Below, piece after piece: positions 1 through 7,181 of a DNA stretch of 11,732 nt (within the stretch, counting starts at the first letter, position 1; every line of letters starts with the position of its first letter). This DNA comes from an uncultured Sulfurovum sp. GTDB lineage: Bacteria; Campylobacterota; Campylobacteria; Campylobacterales; Sulfurovaceae. The stretch covers positions 1 through 11,732 of the forward strand of contig CAMZLC010000098.1 in assembly GCA_947311605.1 (NCBI GenBank). The letters run 5' to 3'. The notes beneath the pieces are model-generated. The model ran no database searches. It was given only the letters and a program-made list of their open reading frames with translations, and was not told the DNA's origin. The position numbers and the translations under genes were made by a program.

Positions 1-25
1 CTACGAAGAGATCGTACTGGGCTAA
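1..25 (+). CDS. 3' end of an unidentified upstream gene (partial)
   Basis: Reading from base 2, the frame gives Tyr-Glu-Glu-Ile-Val-Leu-Gly and then TAA at 23-25. It lies 28 bases before the argC start, the spacing expected for an upstream gene in the same direction, perhaps the same operon. Seven residues are too few to identify a family. It could also be non-coding sequence that happens to be open. Confidence 0.35.
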
Positions 26-53
26 GCATACATACAAAGAGGAGGGATCAGGC

Positions 54-1073
54 ATGGCAAATAAGAAAATACATGTAGGTATTGTTGGAGCCAGTGGCTA
101 TACGGGGCTGGAGCTTGTCAAGATGCTAGTGAATCACCCAGGGTTTGCGTTGAGCTATCTGGCGACTACAGCGGGTGATACGATGATAGAGCAGCTGCAC
201 CCGGCACTGGAGGGCGTACTCAGTCTGCCGGTGGAGGCTGCCTCACAAGAGGAGATCATCGCACGCTGCGAACTGGTCTTTTTGGCGCTGCCGCACAAGA
301 CCTCTATGGGTTTCGCCAAAGGATTGATAGAGCAGGGTGTCAAGATTGTGGATTTTTCTGCAGACTACCGCCTCGATCTGGAAACCTACGAAGCGCACTA
401 CTGCCCTCATGAGGACAAAGCGCATCTGGATGAGGCAGTCTATGGACTCATCGAGTATACTCGCGAGGATATCGCCAAAGCCAGACTGGTCGCAGGGCCC
501 GGCTGCTATCCGACAGCCACGCTGCTGGGTATTTTGCCGTTTATCCCCTATATCGATGCCAATGCACCGCTGTTTGTCGATGCCAAGTCAGGGGTGAGTG
601 GTGCAGGTAAAAAGCTGAATGAGATCACACAATTCGTCACAGTCAATGACAATATTTTCGCCTACAATCCGCTCAAGCATCGTCATGCTCCTGAGATCGC
701 AGAAAAGATAGAGAAGCTCGGCGGTGCCAAGATGCATGTCAACTTTGTCCCGCATCTGATCCCTGCCACGCGGGGAGAGCTGGTTTCCGTCTATGCCACG
801 CTCAAAGAGGATATCGATCCGAACGAAATACTGCAAAAACGGTATGCCAACGATCCCTTCATCCGTATTCGGCAGACGCCTGTCAGCATCAAACACACCG
901 CCGGGACGCACTTCTGCGACATCTTTGCGGCCACCAACGGCAACGCGCTGTTTGTCAATGCAGCCATAGACAATATCCTGCGAGGCTCAAGCTCCCAGGC
1001 ATTGGCGGCAGCCAACCTGATGTGTGGATATGATGAGGGAATGGGACTTCCGACGATCGCCTATGTACCCTAG
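54..1073 (+). CDS. argC: N-acetyl-gamma-glutamyl-phosphate reductase
   Basis: Cytoplasmic NADPH-dependent enzyme of arginine biosynthesis that reduces N-acetylglutamyl-5-phosphate to N-acetylglutamate semialdehyde. The 339-residue product has the normal length for the family. The N-terminal nucleotide-binding fold carries GIVGASGYTG (residues 9-18). The catalytic cysteine is C151 in GPGCYPTA, followed by the SGVSGAGKK segment near residue 180 and the HRHAPEI motif around residue 210 that supplies the active-site histidine. The ATG at 54 is preceded by the strong Shine-Dalgarno GAGGAGGG at a suitable distance. The gene is followed after 23 bases by an lpxH-like gene, with no terminator hairpin between them. 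No other arg gene is in the window, so arginine genes are probably scattered. Identification is firm. Confidence 0.96.
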   Translation: MANKKIHVGIVGASGYTGLELVKMLVNHPGFALSYLATTAGDTMIEQLHPALEGVLSLPVEAASQEEIIARCELVFLALPHKTSMGFAKGLIEQGVKIVDFSADYRLDLETYEAHYCPHEDKAHLDEAVYGLIEYTREDIAKARLVAGPGCYPTATLLGILPFIPYIDANAPLFVDAKSGVSGAGKKLNEITQFVTVNDNIFAYNPLKHRHAPEIAEKIEKLGGAKMHVNFVPHLIPATRGELVSVYATLKEDIDPNEILQKRYANDPFIRIRQTPVSIKHTAGTHFCDIFAATNGNALFVNAAIDNILRGSSSQALAAANLMCGYDEGMGLPTIAYVP

Positions 1074-1096
1074 CCAATCCAAGAAGTCATAGTCCC

Positions 1097-1789
1097 ATGA
1101 TACAGATAGAGAAGGGGGCACTTTTTATCGCTGATGCACACTATCCTACACATGGCGATACGCTTTTGGAATGGCTCCATCATATAGATACAGGAAAACT
1201 TGTGGTGCCTCAGCTTTTTTTGATGGGAGATATCTTTGATCTGCTGGTAGGGGGACTAGAAAAAAGCTATGCCCTCAATGCCGAGGCAATAGCACGCATC
1301 CAATCCATCTCCAGACATACTGATATTTTTTACTTTGAAGGCAACCATGACTTTCAGCTTAGAAAGATATTTAAAAATATTAAAATCTATTCAAGAATAG
1401 ATCAGCCCCAATATATGGGATATGATGGCTTTGTTGTAGGGCTTTCTCACGGTGACAGATTTTCCTCTGGATGGAAACATGGTCTGCTGAGTAGAATCCT
1501 GAGAAATCCGTTCATATTAAATACAATTAAATGGCTGAAACCCCATATCATCGAACAAAAAATAGCCCACTTGTCCAGCAAGGAGATCTGTCACGAGCTG
1601 CCCGATTTTGAGACCAAAGCCAAGGAGATATTTGGCAGCTATAGTGATGCAGATTGGGTGATAGAAGGGCACTATCATCAGGGTAAAAAGTACGAGGGGT
1701 ATATCTCGCTTCCTTCACTGGCCTGCCAGAAGCAGGTGGGTCTCATGGGAGAAGCGGGGATAGTATTTGTCTCCATGGACGAACTTTAG
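1097..1789 (+). CDS. lpxH: LpxH-like metallophosphoesterase (UDP-2,3-diacylglucosamine diphosphatase)
   Basis: Predicted calcineurin-like phosphoesterase of 230 residues. The metal-binding blocks occur in the order seen in LpxH: IADAHY (D13, H15), GDIFD (D45), GNHD (N83, H84), SHGD (H118) and EGHYHQG (H192, H194). LpxH hydrolyses UDP-2,3-diacylglucosamine to lipid X at the inner face of the cytoplasmic membrane during lipid A synthesis, and the length fits. The basic, hydrophobic segment at about residues 127-156 could be the lipid-binding insertion. Assignment within the superfamily rests on this motif set and length, so another phosphoesterase of the YbbF/LpxH group is possible. The ATG start has only a weak A/G-rich ribosome site (AAGAAG). 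Its sequence is more AT-rich than argC and the operon downstream. It ends 3 bases before the stop of a convergent gene. Confidence 0.75.
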   Translation: MIQIEKGALFIADAHYPTHGDTLLEWLHHIDTGKLVVPQLFLMGDIFDLLVGGLEKSYALNAEAIARIQSISRHTDIFYFEGNHDFQLRKIFKNIKIYSRIDQPQYMGYDGFVVGLSHGDRFSSGWKHGLLSRILRNPFILNTIKWLKPHIIEQKIAHLSSKEICHELPDFETKAKEIFGSYSDADWVIEGHYHQGKKYEGYISLPSLACQKQVGLMGEAGIVFVSMDEL

Positions 1790-1792
1790 CCT

Positions 1793-2134
1793 TCAGCATA
1801 CCAGCCAGTGCTCCATCTCAAAGATATCATCAGTGACCGGCATTCCTCTCCACCCCTGTGACTCCAGATACATCATCTTGCCGCCAAAATACCCCACAAT
1901 ATACTTCTCTTTGTAGATAGGAAAAGTACCTGAGGCAAACATCGCAAAGATATCCCTGTGACTCCTAGGTGTTTCGTAATAGCGAAAATCGAAACGATGC
2001 AGTGCTTCCAATGCCGTCATAAGCATCTCATTTTTCAACAGACTGCTGCTCAGTAGATAATAGGCAGGGTAGGTGACGGCCGGATCCTCCAAGAGTGCTG
2101 AAATATAGAGTCGTTCTTTCTTTTTTTGATACAT
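1793..2134 (-). CDS. hypothetical protein, 113 residues
   Basis: I do not recognise this protein. It starts with a lysine-rich stretch (MYQKKKERLY), is rich in aromatic residues, and has no signal peptide, clear membrane segment or cysteine motif (the only Cys is the last residue). The alternation of short hydrophobic and aromatic segments suggests a small soluble fold. It converges with the lpxH-like gene with 3 bases between the stops. The nearest ribosome site, AAAAGGA, is about 12 bases before the ATG, which is rather far. A TTGACA on the - strand (2176-2181) lies upstream without a good -10. The absence of a competing long frame and a start facing the intergenic leader argue that it is real, but no family resemblance supports it. 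Confidence 0.55.
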   Translation of the reverse strand: MYQKKKERLYISALLEDPAVTYPAYYLLSSSLLKNEMLMTALEALHRFDFRYYETPRSHRDIFAMFASGTFPIYKEKYIVGYFGGKMMYLESQGWRGMPVTDDIFEMEHWLVC

Positions 2135-2186
2135 AAGCGCAGTGTATCCTTTTTTCTGTACAAAAAGGTAAAATATGTCAAATTGC

Positions 2187-2220
2187 TATATTTTCATATA
2201 TTGAGCATTTTTTCTACAAT
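2187..2220 (+). promoter_or_regulatory. candidate promoter region for the operon
   Basis: Two -10-like boxes lie here: TATATT at 2187-2192 with an upstream TGC, and TACAAT at 2215-2220 behind a T-rich run. Campylobacterota housekeeping promoters often lack a conserved -35 and use T-rich upstream sequence, so either could work. A start here would give an untranslated leader of 200 bases or more. The evidence is only box similarity. Confidence 0.3.
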
Positions 2221-2348
2221 ATTTTAAAAAAGTTTCAAAATATATTCTGTTTAAACTATTTTTACAGAGGAAAGTGCTAGCATAACAGCAGTTTGCATAC
2301 CAATTTTTTGAGCTGCAACATGACTTTTGGTAAAGGAGGAGAAACTGA

Positions 2349-2396
2349 TTGGCTGGCTTGAGCATGTACAGACCGTACATGAATCGTGAGGGATAA
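2349..2396 (+). CDS. possible 15-residue leader peptide
   Basis: A TTG codon at 2349 sits 7 bases after the very strong Shine-Dalgarno GGAGGAG (2335-2341) and opens a frame of 15 codons ending in TAA at 2394-2396. The peptide would be MAGLSMYRPYMNREG, with two internal Met codons. No other good start lies at the right distance from that site: the next ATG, 2364, is in the same frame but 22 bases away. The frame covers the 2363-2381 palindrome and the 5' arm of the 2388-2402 hairpin, so translation would melt both. It ends 34 bases before the binding-protein start. This arrangement resembles an attenuator leader peptide, but the frame is short and uses a rare start. Confidence 0.35.
   Translation: MAGLSMYRPYMNREG
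2363..2381. promoter_or_regulatory. perfect 7-5-7 inverted repeat, operator or RNA hairpin
   Basis: CATGTAC (2363-2369), a 5-base spacer AGACC, and GTACATG (2375-2381) form a perfect inverted repeat 49 bases before the binding-protein start. As DNA it has the size of a site for a dimeric repressor or activator. As RNA it would make a 7-bp hairpin. No regulator gene is in the window and the motif does not match an operator I know. Confidence 0.45.
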
Positions 2397-2402
2397 CCCC
2401 TC
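2388..2402 (+). promoter_or_regulatory. small GC-rich hairpin before the operon start
   Basis: GAGGG (2388-2392) pairs with CCCTC (2398-2402) around the loop ATAAC. The hairpin lies just before the AAAAAGGAG ribosome site (2418-2426) of the binding-protein gene and spans the stop codon of the possible leader peptide. No T-run follows, so it is not an intrinsic terminator. It could modulate translation of the first gene. Confidence 0.35.
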
Positions 2403-2430
2403 GTATATCATGCATCAAAAAGGAGAACAG

Positions 2431-3465
2431 ATGAAAAAATTAATGATTACCCTATTGGCAGCACTGGTTGCTGTGGTGACGGTAAGTGCAGAGGTGCCCG
2501 CAGGGGTCAAGGGTAAAAAACTGAGAATGGCACTGGTCAAGGAGTGGGGTACCGGCACACACATGATCATGCATATCAATGGTGCCAAGTCCGAGGCAGC
2601 CAAATATGGTATAGACCTGAGTGTTATCGATGCCAATCATAACCTCGCCAAGATGGCAGAGGGGATCGAAAATGCAGTCATCAACAAGATGGATGCGATC
2701 CTGATCTCTCACGGCAAGGCAGACGCGCTAACCGGTGCAGTCAAAAAGGCACTACAGGCAGGTATTCCGGTGATCGTCTTTGACAATGATTTCGCTGTAG
2801 ACGAAAAGACTGCCAACGGAAAATTGGTCTCCATGGATCAGTATGACCTGATGATGGGACTGCTTTCGCAAATGGCACTGGTACAGGCACTCGACGGCAA
2901 AGGTAATGTGATCTATAACCGTGTCGCCAATGTACCGCCCACTGACAAGCGACACCGCATTTGGGAAGGCGCCATCCTGCCTACCTACACCGGTATCAAG
3001 GTGGTCAATACGATCGACCTAGGCACCAGTAATCCGATGCCCAAAGCGCAGACAGCCCTGGAGACACTGCTGACAACCAGCAATAATATTGATGCCGTCT
3101 ATGCCGTATGGGATGAGTATGCCAAAGGATTCTACAATGCCATCGTCGCCTCAGGCAAAAAGATTCCTCTTTTCTCTGTAGATATCTCCGATCAAGACTT
3201 GGCGATGATGCAGACACACCCTGAGGTCTGGAAGGCTTCTGCTGCAGTCAATCCTTCTTTGGTAGGCAGAGTGCAGATCAGACTGGCGCTCAAGGCATTG
3301 GCTGGTGAGCGTATTCCGCGCTATTACTCTATGACCCCTATACTAGTCAAGTCAGCCGACCTTCCCAAAGAGCGCGTCAGCATGAAAGATTTGGCAAAAC
3401 TCTATCCGGCCTGGGGCAGCTCAGATGCCTTTGTTGAACCTTGGATGAGCACATTGAAAAAGTAG
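2431..3465 (+). CDS. periplasmic sugar-binding protein of ABC importer (predicted methylthioribose/5-deoxyribose binder)
   Basis: Solute-binding component of the importer encoded with the next two genes. The 344-residue product begins with a classical Sec signal peptide: MKK, a hydrophobic core, and probable cleavage after VSA at about residue 20. There is no lipobox cysteine, so it should be free in the periplasm. The mature part looks like the RbsB-type periplasmic binding fold (Peripla_BP_4), with ILISHGKADALTGAVKKAL and IPVIVFDNDF segments, a NIDAVYAVWDEYAKG hinge-side segment, and PLFSVDISDQD. The ATG at 2431 is chosen because AAAAAGGAG precedes it and the signal peptide starts here. An in-frame GTG at 2386 would only add 15 unlikely residues. 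It is followed after 10 bases by the ATPase gene. Ligand identity is inferred from the downstream kinase, isomerase and aldolase. Sequence alone cannot exclude ribose or another pentose. Confidence 0.88.
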   Translation: MKKLMITLLAALVAVVTVSAEVPAGVKGKKLRMALVKEWGTGTHMIMHINGAKSEAAKYGIDLSVIDANHNLAKMAEGIENAVINKMDAILISHGKADALTGAVKKALQAGIPVIVFDNDFAVDEKTANGKLVSMDQYDLMMGLLSQMALVQALDGKGNVIYNRVANVPPTDKRHRIWEGAILPTYTGIKVVNTIDLGTSNPMPKAQTALETLLTTSNNIDAVYAVWDEYAKGFYNAIVASGKKIPLFSVDISDQDLAMMQTHPEVWKASAAVNPSLVGRVQIRLALKALAGERIPRYYSMTPILVKSADLPKERVSMKDLAKLYPAWGSSDAFVEPWMSTLKK

Positions 3466-3475
3466 GAGCGATAGC

Positions 3476-4975
3476 ATGTTGACGATGAGAAGTATCTCTA
3501 AGTACTTTCCGGGAGTGAAGGCACTAGAGGATGTGGATTTTGAGGTGAAACCTGGCGAAGTACATGCGCTGGTGGGTGCCAACGGTGCCGGGAAAAGCAC
3601 CCTGATGAAGGTACTCTCTGGAGCCTACACCGCCTCAGAGGGAGAGATCGCCATCGGCGGCACCTCTGTCTCTATCCAAAATCCTACCGATGCCAAGTCG
3701 CACGGGATTGTCATCGTCTATCAGGAGGTGGATACCGCGCTGGTACCCCACCTCAGCGTGGCCGAAAATATGATGATGGATGAAATCAGCAGCCCTGAAT
3801 ATGGGCTCTTTGTCCGCTGGAAAGAGATCTATGCCAAAGCACAAAAAGAGATCGATGCGATCGGGCTGGATATCCAAGCTAAACAGCGCATCAGTGACCT
3901 GACACTTTCGCAGAAGCAGATGGTACTGATCGGTCGTGCCGTCTATCAAAAGGCCAAATATTTGTTGTTGGATGAGCCTACGGCACCACTCAGTCTCAAG
4001 GAGACAGAGACGCTTTTTGCTATTATTAAAAAGCTCCGGGAGGAGGGGATGGGGATTGTCTTTATCTCTCACCGACTCGACGAGGTTTTTCATAGCTGCG
4101 AAAGGATCACCGTGCTAAGAGACGGCAGGCTGGTAGGCACCTATACTGCAACTCAAAGTAGTATCGACAAGATCGTCGAAGCGATGCTGGGCAAAAAGCT
4201 GGACCATGCCTATCCCGCCATACGTACGCAGATGGGAGAGACGCTTCTGGAGGTCAAGGGACTCAGTGGTGAGGGCGGCATTCACGAAGTAGATCTCACG
4301 GTAAGTGCCGGTGAAGTCGTAGGGCTGACCGGATTGGTAGGGGGCGGCAAGACGGAGGTGTGCAAGCTACTCTTTGGCGAAGGAAAGATAAGTGAAGGAG
4401 AGGTGCGCATGCATGGTGAGCCGCGACACTATCGCACCCCCTCGGATGCGGTCAAGGCTGGCGTGGCACTGGTACCTGAAGAGAGACGCAAAGAGGGCAT
4501 ACTGGTAGAGGAGCGCATCAGCACCAACCTGACCCTCCCCACCCTTGATCGTTACTGCACTGCGTCACTGATGCGTGCAGGCAAAATCAAGAAGGCATCC
4601 CTGGAGAGTATCGCCAAGGTCGGCATCAAGACTACGGACGAGAAACAGCGGGTAGCCAATCTCAGTGGAGGCAACCAGCAGAAGGTCGTCATTGGAAAAT
4701 GGCTCCTCTCGGATGCGACACTTTTTTTGCTGGATGAACCGACCAAAGGCGTGGATGTAGGCTCCAAGTCCGACATCTACCATCTCATCGCTGAGCTGGG
4801 CGAATCAGGCAAAGGGGTGGTCTATGCCTCTTGTGAATTTGCCGAGATACTGGGGCTGACCCACCGTGTGTATGTGATGTACAACGGCACGATCGTCAAG
4901 GAACTCGTCACTGCCGATACCAGTGAGGAGGAGTTACTATTTTATGCGACAGGAGGAAAGGCGTTTGACAACTAA
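3476..4975 (+). CDS. sugar ABC transporter ATP-binding protein, two fused nucleotide-binding domains (RbsA type)
   Basis: Cytoplasmic motor of the importer, 499 residues with two tandem ABC domains as in RbsA/MglA/XylG. Domain 1 has Walker A GANGAGKST (34-42), the divergent signature LSQKQ (143-147), Walker B LLLDEPTA (163-170) and the switch histidine in FISHR (about 199). Domain 2 has the altered Walker A GLVGGGKTE (286-294), the canonical signature LSGGNQQKV (396-404) and LFLLDEPTKGVDVG (416-429). One intact and one variant Walker A/signature pair is usual for this CUT2-type family, so I read it as functional. The ATG has AGGAG 7 bases upstream. The 3' end overlaps the permease start. A paralogous role with ribose or galactose cannot be ruled out by motifs, but the operon points to methylthio- or 5-deoxypentose uptake. 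Confidence 0.93.
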   Translation: MLTMRSISKYFPGVKALEDVDFEVKPGEVHALVGANGAGKSTLMKVLSGAYTASEGEIAIGGTSVSIQNPTDAKSHGIVIVYQEVDTALVPHLSVAENMMMDEISSPEYGLFVRWKEIYAKAQKEIDAIGLDIQAKQRISDLTLSQKQMVLIGRAVYQKAKYLLLDEPTAPLSLKETETLFAIIKKLREEGMGIVFISHRLDEVFHSCERITVLRDGRLVGTYTATQSSIDKIVEAMLGKKLDHAYPAIRTQMGETLLEVKGLSGEGGIHEVDLTVSAGEVVGLTGLVGGGKTEVCKLLFGEGKISEGEVRMHGEPRHYRTPSDAVKAGVALVPEERRKEGILVEERISTNLTLPTLDRYCTASLMRAGKIKKASLESIAKVGIKTTDEKQRVANLSGGNQQKVVIGKWLLSDATLFLLDEPTKGVDVGSKSDIYHLIAELGESGKGVVYASCEFAEILGLTHRVYVMYNGTIVKELVTADTSEEELLFYATGGKAFDN

Positions 4976-5957
4976 AAAGCTGGATATTTTTGGATTTTTC
5001 TACAAGTATGGTACGATACTGGTGACGATTGGGGCGTTGCTCTATTTTTCACTCACACTGGATAATTTTCTCAATTTCAATAATGTGACCAATATCTTCC
5101 GTTCTGTCTCTATCGTGGCATTGATCGGTCTGGCGATCACCATCTCACTGACGATCGATGGATTTGATCTCTCCGTAGGGGCTACGGCAGGATTTGCAGC
5201 GGTGATTGCTGCCAAATTTATGGTGATCTGGGGCTATGGTGTGGTGCCTGCAGTTATCGCACCGCTATTGGTGGGCGTAGTGATCGGGCTTTTCAATGCC
5301 TTCTTGATCATCAAGATCGGTATTCAGGATATGCTGGCAACCCTCTCAATGATGTTTTTGCTTACGGGTATCTCAGTCACTTTTCAGGACGGCTCTGCGA
5401 TCTACAACTTTATGCCTATTCCCGGCGGCGGCATCGCGGAACACACGATGAGCAAAGCCTTTCTGGCGATCGGACAGGGTAAATGGCTGGGGATACCGAT
5501 CCCAGTGTATGTCATGCTGGTGGTAGCGCTGCTGGTGCATATCTTTCTCAACTATACCAAGTATGGCCGCTACCTCTACATGATCGGAGGCAATCAGGAG
5601 GCAGCCAAACTCTCAGGCATCAAGATCAACCGCTACAAGCTCATCGCCTATGTGATGTCAGGTTTCCTCTCGGCACTCGCCGGTGTGGTGCTGGCAGCAC
5701 GGCTGGGTTCTGGTGAGGTGGATGCGGGCGCCCCCTATCTCATGGATGGGGTAGCGGCAGCCTTTGTCGGTTTTTCAGTACTGGGTACGGGCAAGCCCAA
5801 TGCCTTCGGTACACTGCTGGGAGCCCTGCTGATGGGGATCCTGCTCAATGGACTGGTGATGATGAGCTTTCCTTACTATTCGCAGGACATCGTCAAAGGT
5901 ATCGTGCTTCTGCTGGCATTGGGTCTGACGTATTATAAGATGAAACACAAAGGATAA
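4944..5957 (+). CDS. sugar ABC transporter permease (RbsC type)
   Basis: Inner-membrane channel subunit of the importer, about 337 residues, likely working as a homodimer. It is hydrophobic throughout, with about nine or ten membrane segments beginning near residues 22-38. It has the RbsC-family hallmark IDGFDLSVGATAG after the second segment and the cytoplasmic coupling loop GGNQEAAKLSGIKINRYK, which docks on the ATPase. Two starts are plausible: ATG 4944, with AGGAG (4929-4933) 10 bases upstream, and TTG 4965, with AGGAGG (4951-4956) 8 bases upstream, giving 330 residues. Both overlap the end of the ATPase gene, by 32 or 11 bases, implying translational coupling. An in-frame GTG at 4923 is less likely. 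Three bases separate its stop from the mtnK start. Confidence 0.93.
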   Translation: MRQEERRLTTKKLDIFGFFYKYGTILVTIGALLYFSLTLDNFLNFNNVTNIFRSVSIVALIGLAITISLTIDGFDLSVGATAGFAAVIAAKFMVIWGYGVVPAVIAPLLVGVVIGLFNAFLIIKIGIQDMLATLSMMFLLTGISVTFQDGSAIYNFMPIPGGGIAEHTMSKAFLAIGQGKWLGIPIPVYVMLVVALLVHIFLNYTKYGRYLYMIGGNQEAAKLSGIKINRYKLIAYVMSGFLSALAGVVLAARLGSGEVDAGAPYLMDGVAAAFVGFSVLGTGKPNAFGTLLGALLMGILLNGLVMMSFPYYSQDIVKGIVLLLALGLTYYKMKHKG

Positions 5958-5960
5958 AGC

Positions 5961-7181
5961 ATGGAATACAAAGCACTGGATATTGACACGGTCTGTCATT
6001 TTTTAGAGGGTCTGGATGCGGTGCGGGATTTTTTTGGCGGGGATGCGATCGAGGCAAGCGAGATCGGGGATGGCAACCTCAATTTCGTCTACCTGGTGCG
6101 TTCGGTCACCCACCCGGAAAAAGCCGTGATCGCCAAACAGGCCGTGCCCTATTTGCGGATCGCCGGAGAGGGGTTTCCGCTGAGTCGTGAGCGGATGACC
6201 TATGAGATCCGAGCCTTGCAGGAATACAAACGCCTTGCGCCGGATTTTGTACCGGATATCTACTATGCGAGTGAGGAGATGAGTTTATTGGTAATGGAAT
6301 ATCTGGGTGACCATGTGATCTTGCGCACCGGACTGCTCCAGGGGATACAGTACCCGCATTTTGCCGAACATATCTCCAGTTACCTGGCTCAGACCCTCTT
6401 TTACACCTCCTCTCTGGTACTGCAAAGCGCGCAGAAACGCGCGCTCATGGATCGCTTCAGCGCCAATACAGAACTGTGCAGACTGACGGAAGATTTTGTC
6501 TTTACTTTCCCCTATATGCCTCATGAAACCAACAACAATGATCAGGCTGACGGCAATCCTCTGGCAGAGCGCATCTATGCTGATATGCCATTCAAAGAGC
6601 GTGTACTGGAGCTCAAATATACCTTTATGACCCAGGCCGATGCCTTGCTGCACGGTGATCTGCATACTGGATCGCTGATGACCAATGCCGAAGAGACTTA
6701 CATGATCGATCCCGAGTTTGCCTTTGTGGGGCCGTTTGGCTTTGATATCGGTGCGCTGCTTTCCAATCTGGTACAAAACTATATTCACCACGACATCGTC
6801 ACGGGCAATGAGAAACACAAAGTCTGGCTGATCGAGACAATCCGTGATACGTGGACACAGTTTGAGGAGAAGTTTTTGGCACTATGGCGAGAGACAGAAC
6901 ATTCGGCTCTGATCATCCCCGGACTATTGAATGATGAGAGCAAAGAAGCGTTGATGCAAAAATTCATGCTGGGGATTCTACATGACACGATCGGGTTTGC
7001 CGGCTGCAAGATGGCACGCAGGATCTTTGGGATCGCGGGCGTAGCCGATATCCGAGGTATTGAAGATCCGGTCTTGCGGCAGCAGGCCGAAGAGCGGGTT
7101 TTTGAGATCGCCAGAGGATTTGTGATGGAGCATGATCGTATCGATTCGGTGGATGAAATTATCGAGAGAATCAAAGGATAA
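5961..7181 (+). CDS. mtnK: 5-methylthioribose kinase
   Basis: Predicted to phosphorylate methylthioribose, and possibly 5-deoxyribose, at C1 with ATP in the cytoplasm. The 406-residue protein is close to the usual length of about 400. It has the aminoglycoside-phosphotransferase-like kinase fold: IGDGNLNFVYLV (36-47) as the nucleotide loop, VIAKQ with K59 as the ATP-binding lysine, VMEYLGDH (111-118) at the hinge, the MtnK-type catalytic loop HGDLHTGS (231-238, D233), and the metal-binding DPEFAFVGPFGFD (250-262). The HGDLHTGS and DPEFAF pair is what separates MtnK from homoserine or choline kinases. A Shine-Dalgarno AAAGGA lies at the end of the permease gene. It directly abuts mtnA, giving a kinase-isomerase pair as in Bacillus. 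Product assignment is strong. Preference between methylthioribose and 5-deoxyribose is not visible. Confidence 0.93.
   Translation: MEYKALDIDTVCHFLEGLDAVRDFFGGDAIEASEIGDGNLNFVYLVRSVTHPEKAVIAKQAVPYLRIAGEGFPLSRERMTYEIRALQEYKRLAPDFVPDIYYASEEMSLLVMEYLGDHVILRTGLLQGIQYPHFAEHISSYLAQTLFYTSSLVLQSAQKRALMDRFSANTELCRLTEDFVFTFPYMPHETNNNDQADGNPLAERIYADMPFKERVLELKYTFMTQADALLHGDLHTGSLMTNAEETYMIDPEFAFVGPFGFDIGALLSNLVQNYIHHDIVTGNEKHKVWLIETIRDTWTQFEEKFLALWRETEHSALIIPGLLNDESKEALMQKFMLGILHDTIGFAGCKMARRIFGIAGVADIRGIEDPVLRQQAEERVFEIARGFVMEHDRIDSVDEIIERIKG

Larger units (their letters stand above)
2135..2430. other. intergenic leader of the transporter/mtn operon
   Basis: This stretch of about 300 bases separates the divergently transcribed orphan gene and the six-gene operon. 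Bases 2150-2265 are strongly AT-rich. Possible + strand -10 boxes are TATATT (2187-2192, preceded by TGC as in an extended -10) and TACAAT (2215-2220), neither with a good -35. The part from about 2330 to 2430 is compositionally different and holds the GGAGGAG-led small ORF, a perfect palindrome and a GAGGG/CCCTC hairpin, each listed separately. A TTGCA/TGCAA pair and a TACCAA/TTGGTA pair between 2292 and 2332 suggest further RNA folding. I see no match to the SAM-I, SAM-II or SAH riboswitch core motifs that I know. Confidence 0.5.

Noticed and set aside
2135..2430. SAM-responsive riboswitch (S-box) ahead of mtnK/mtnA, as in Bacillus
   Set aside because: The SAM-I core segments and a terminator/antiterminator pair are not visible. 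The leader has only small hairpins and no U-run.
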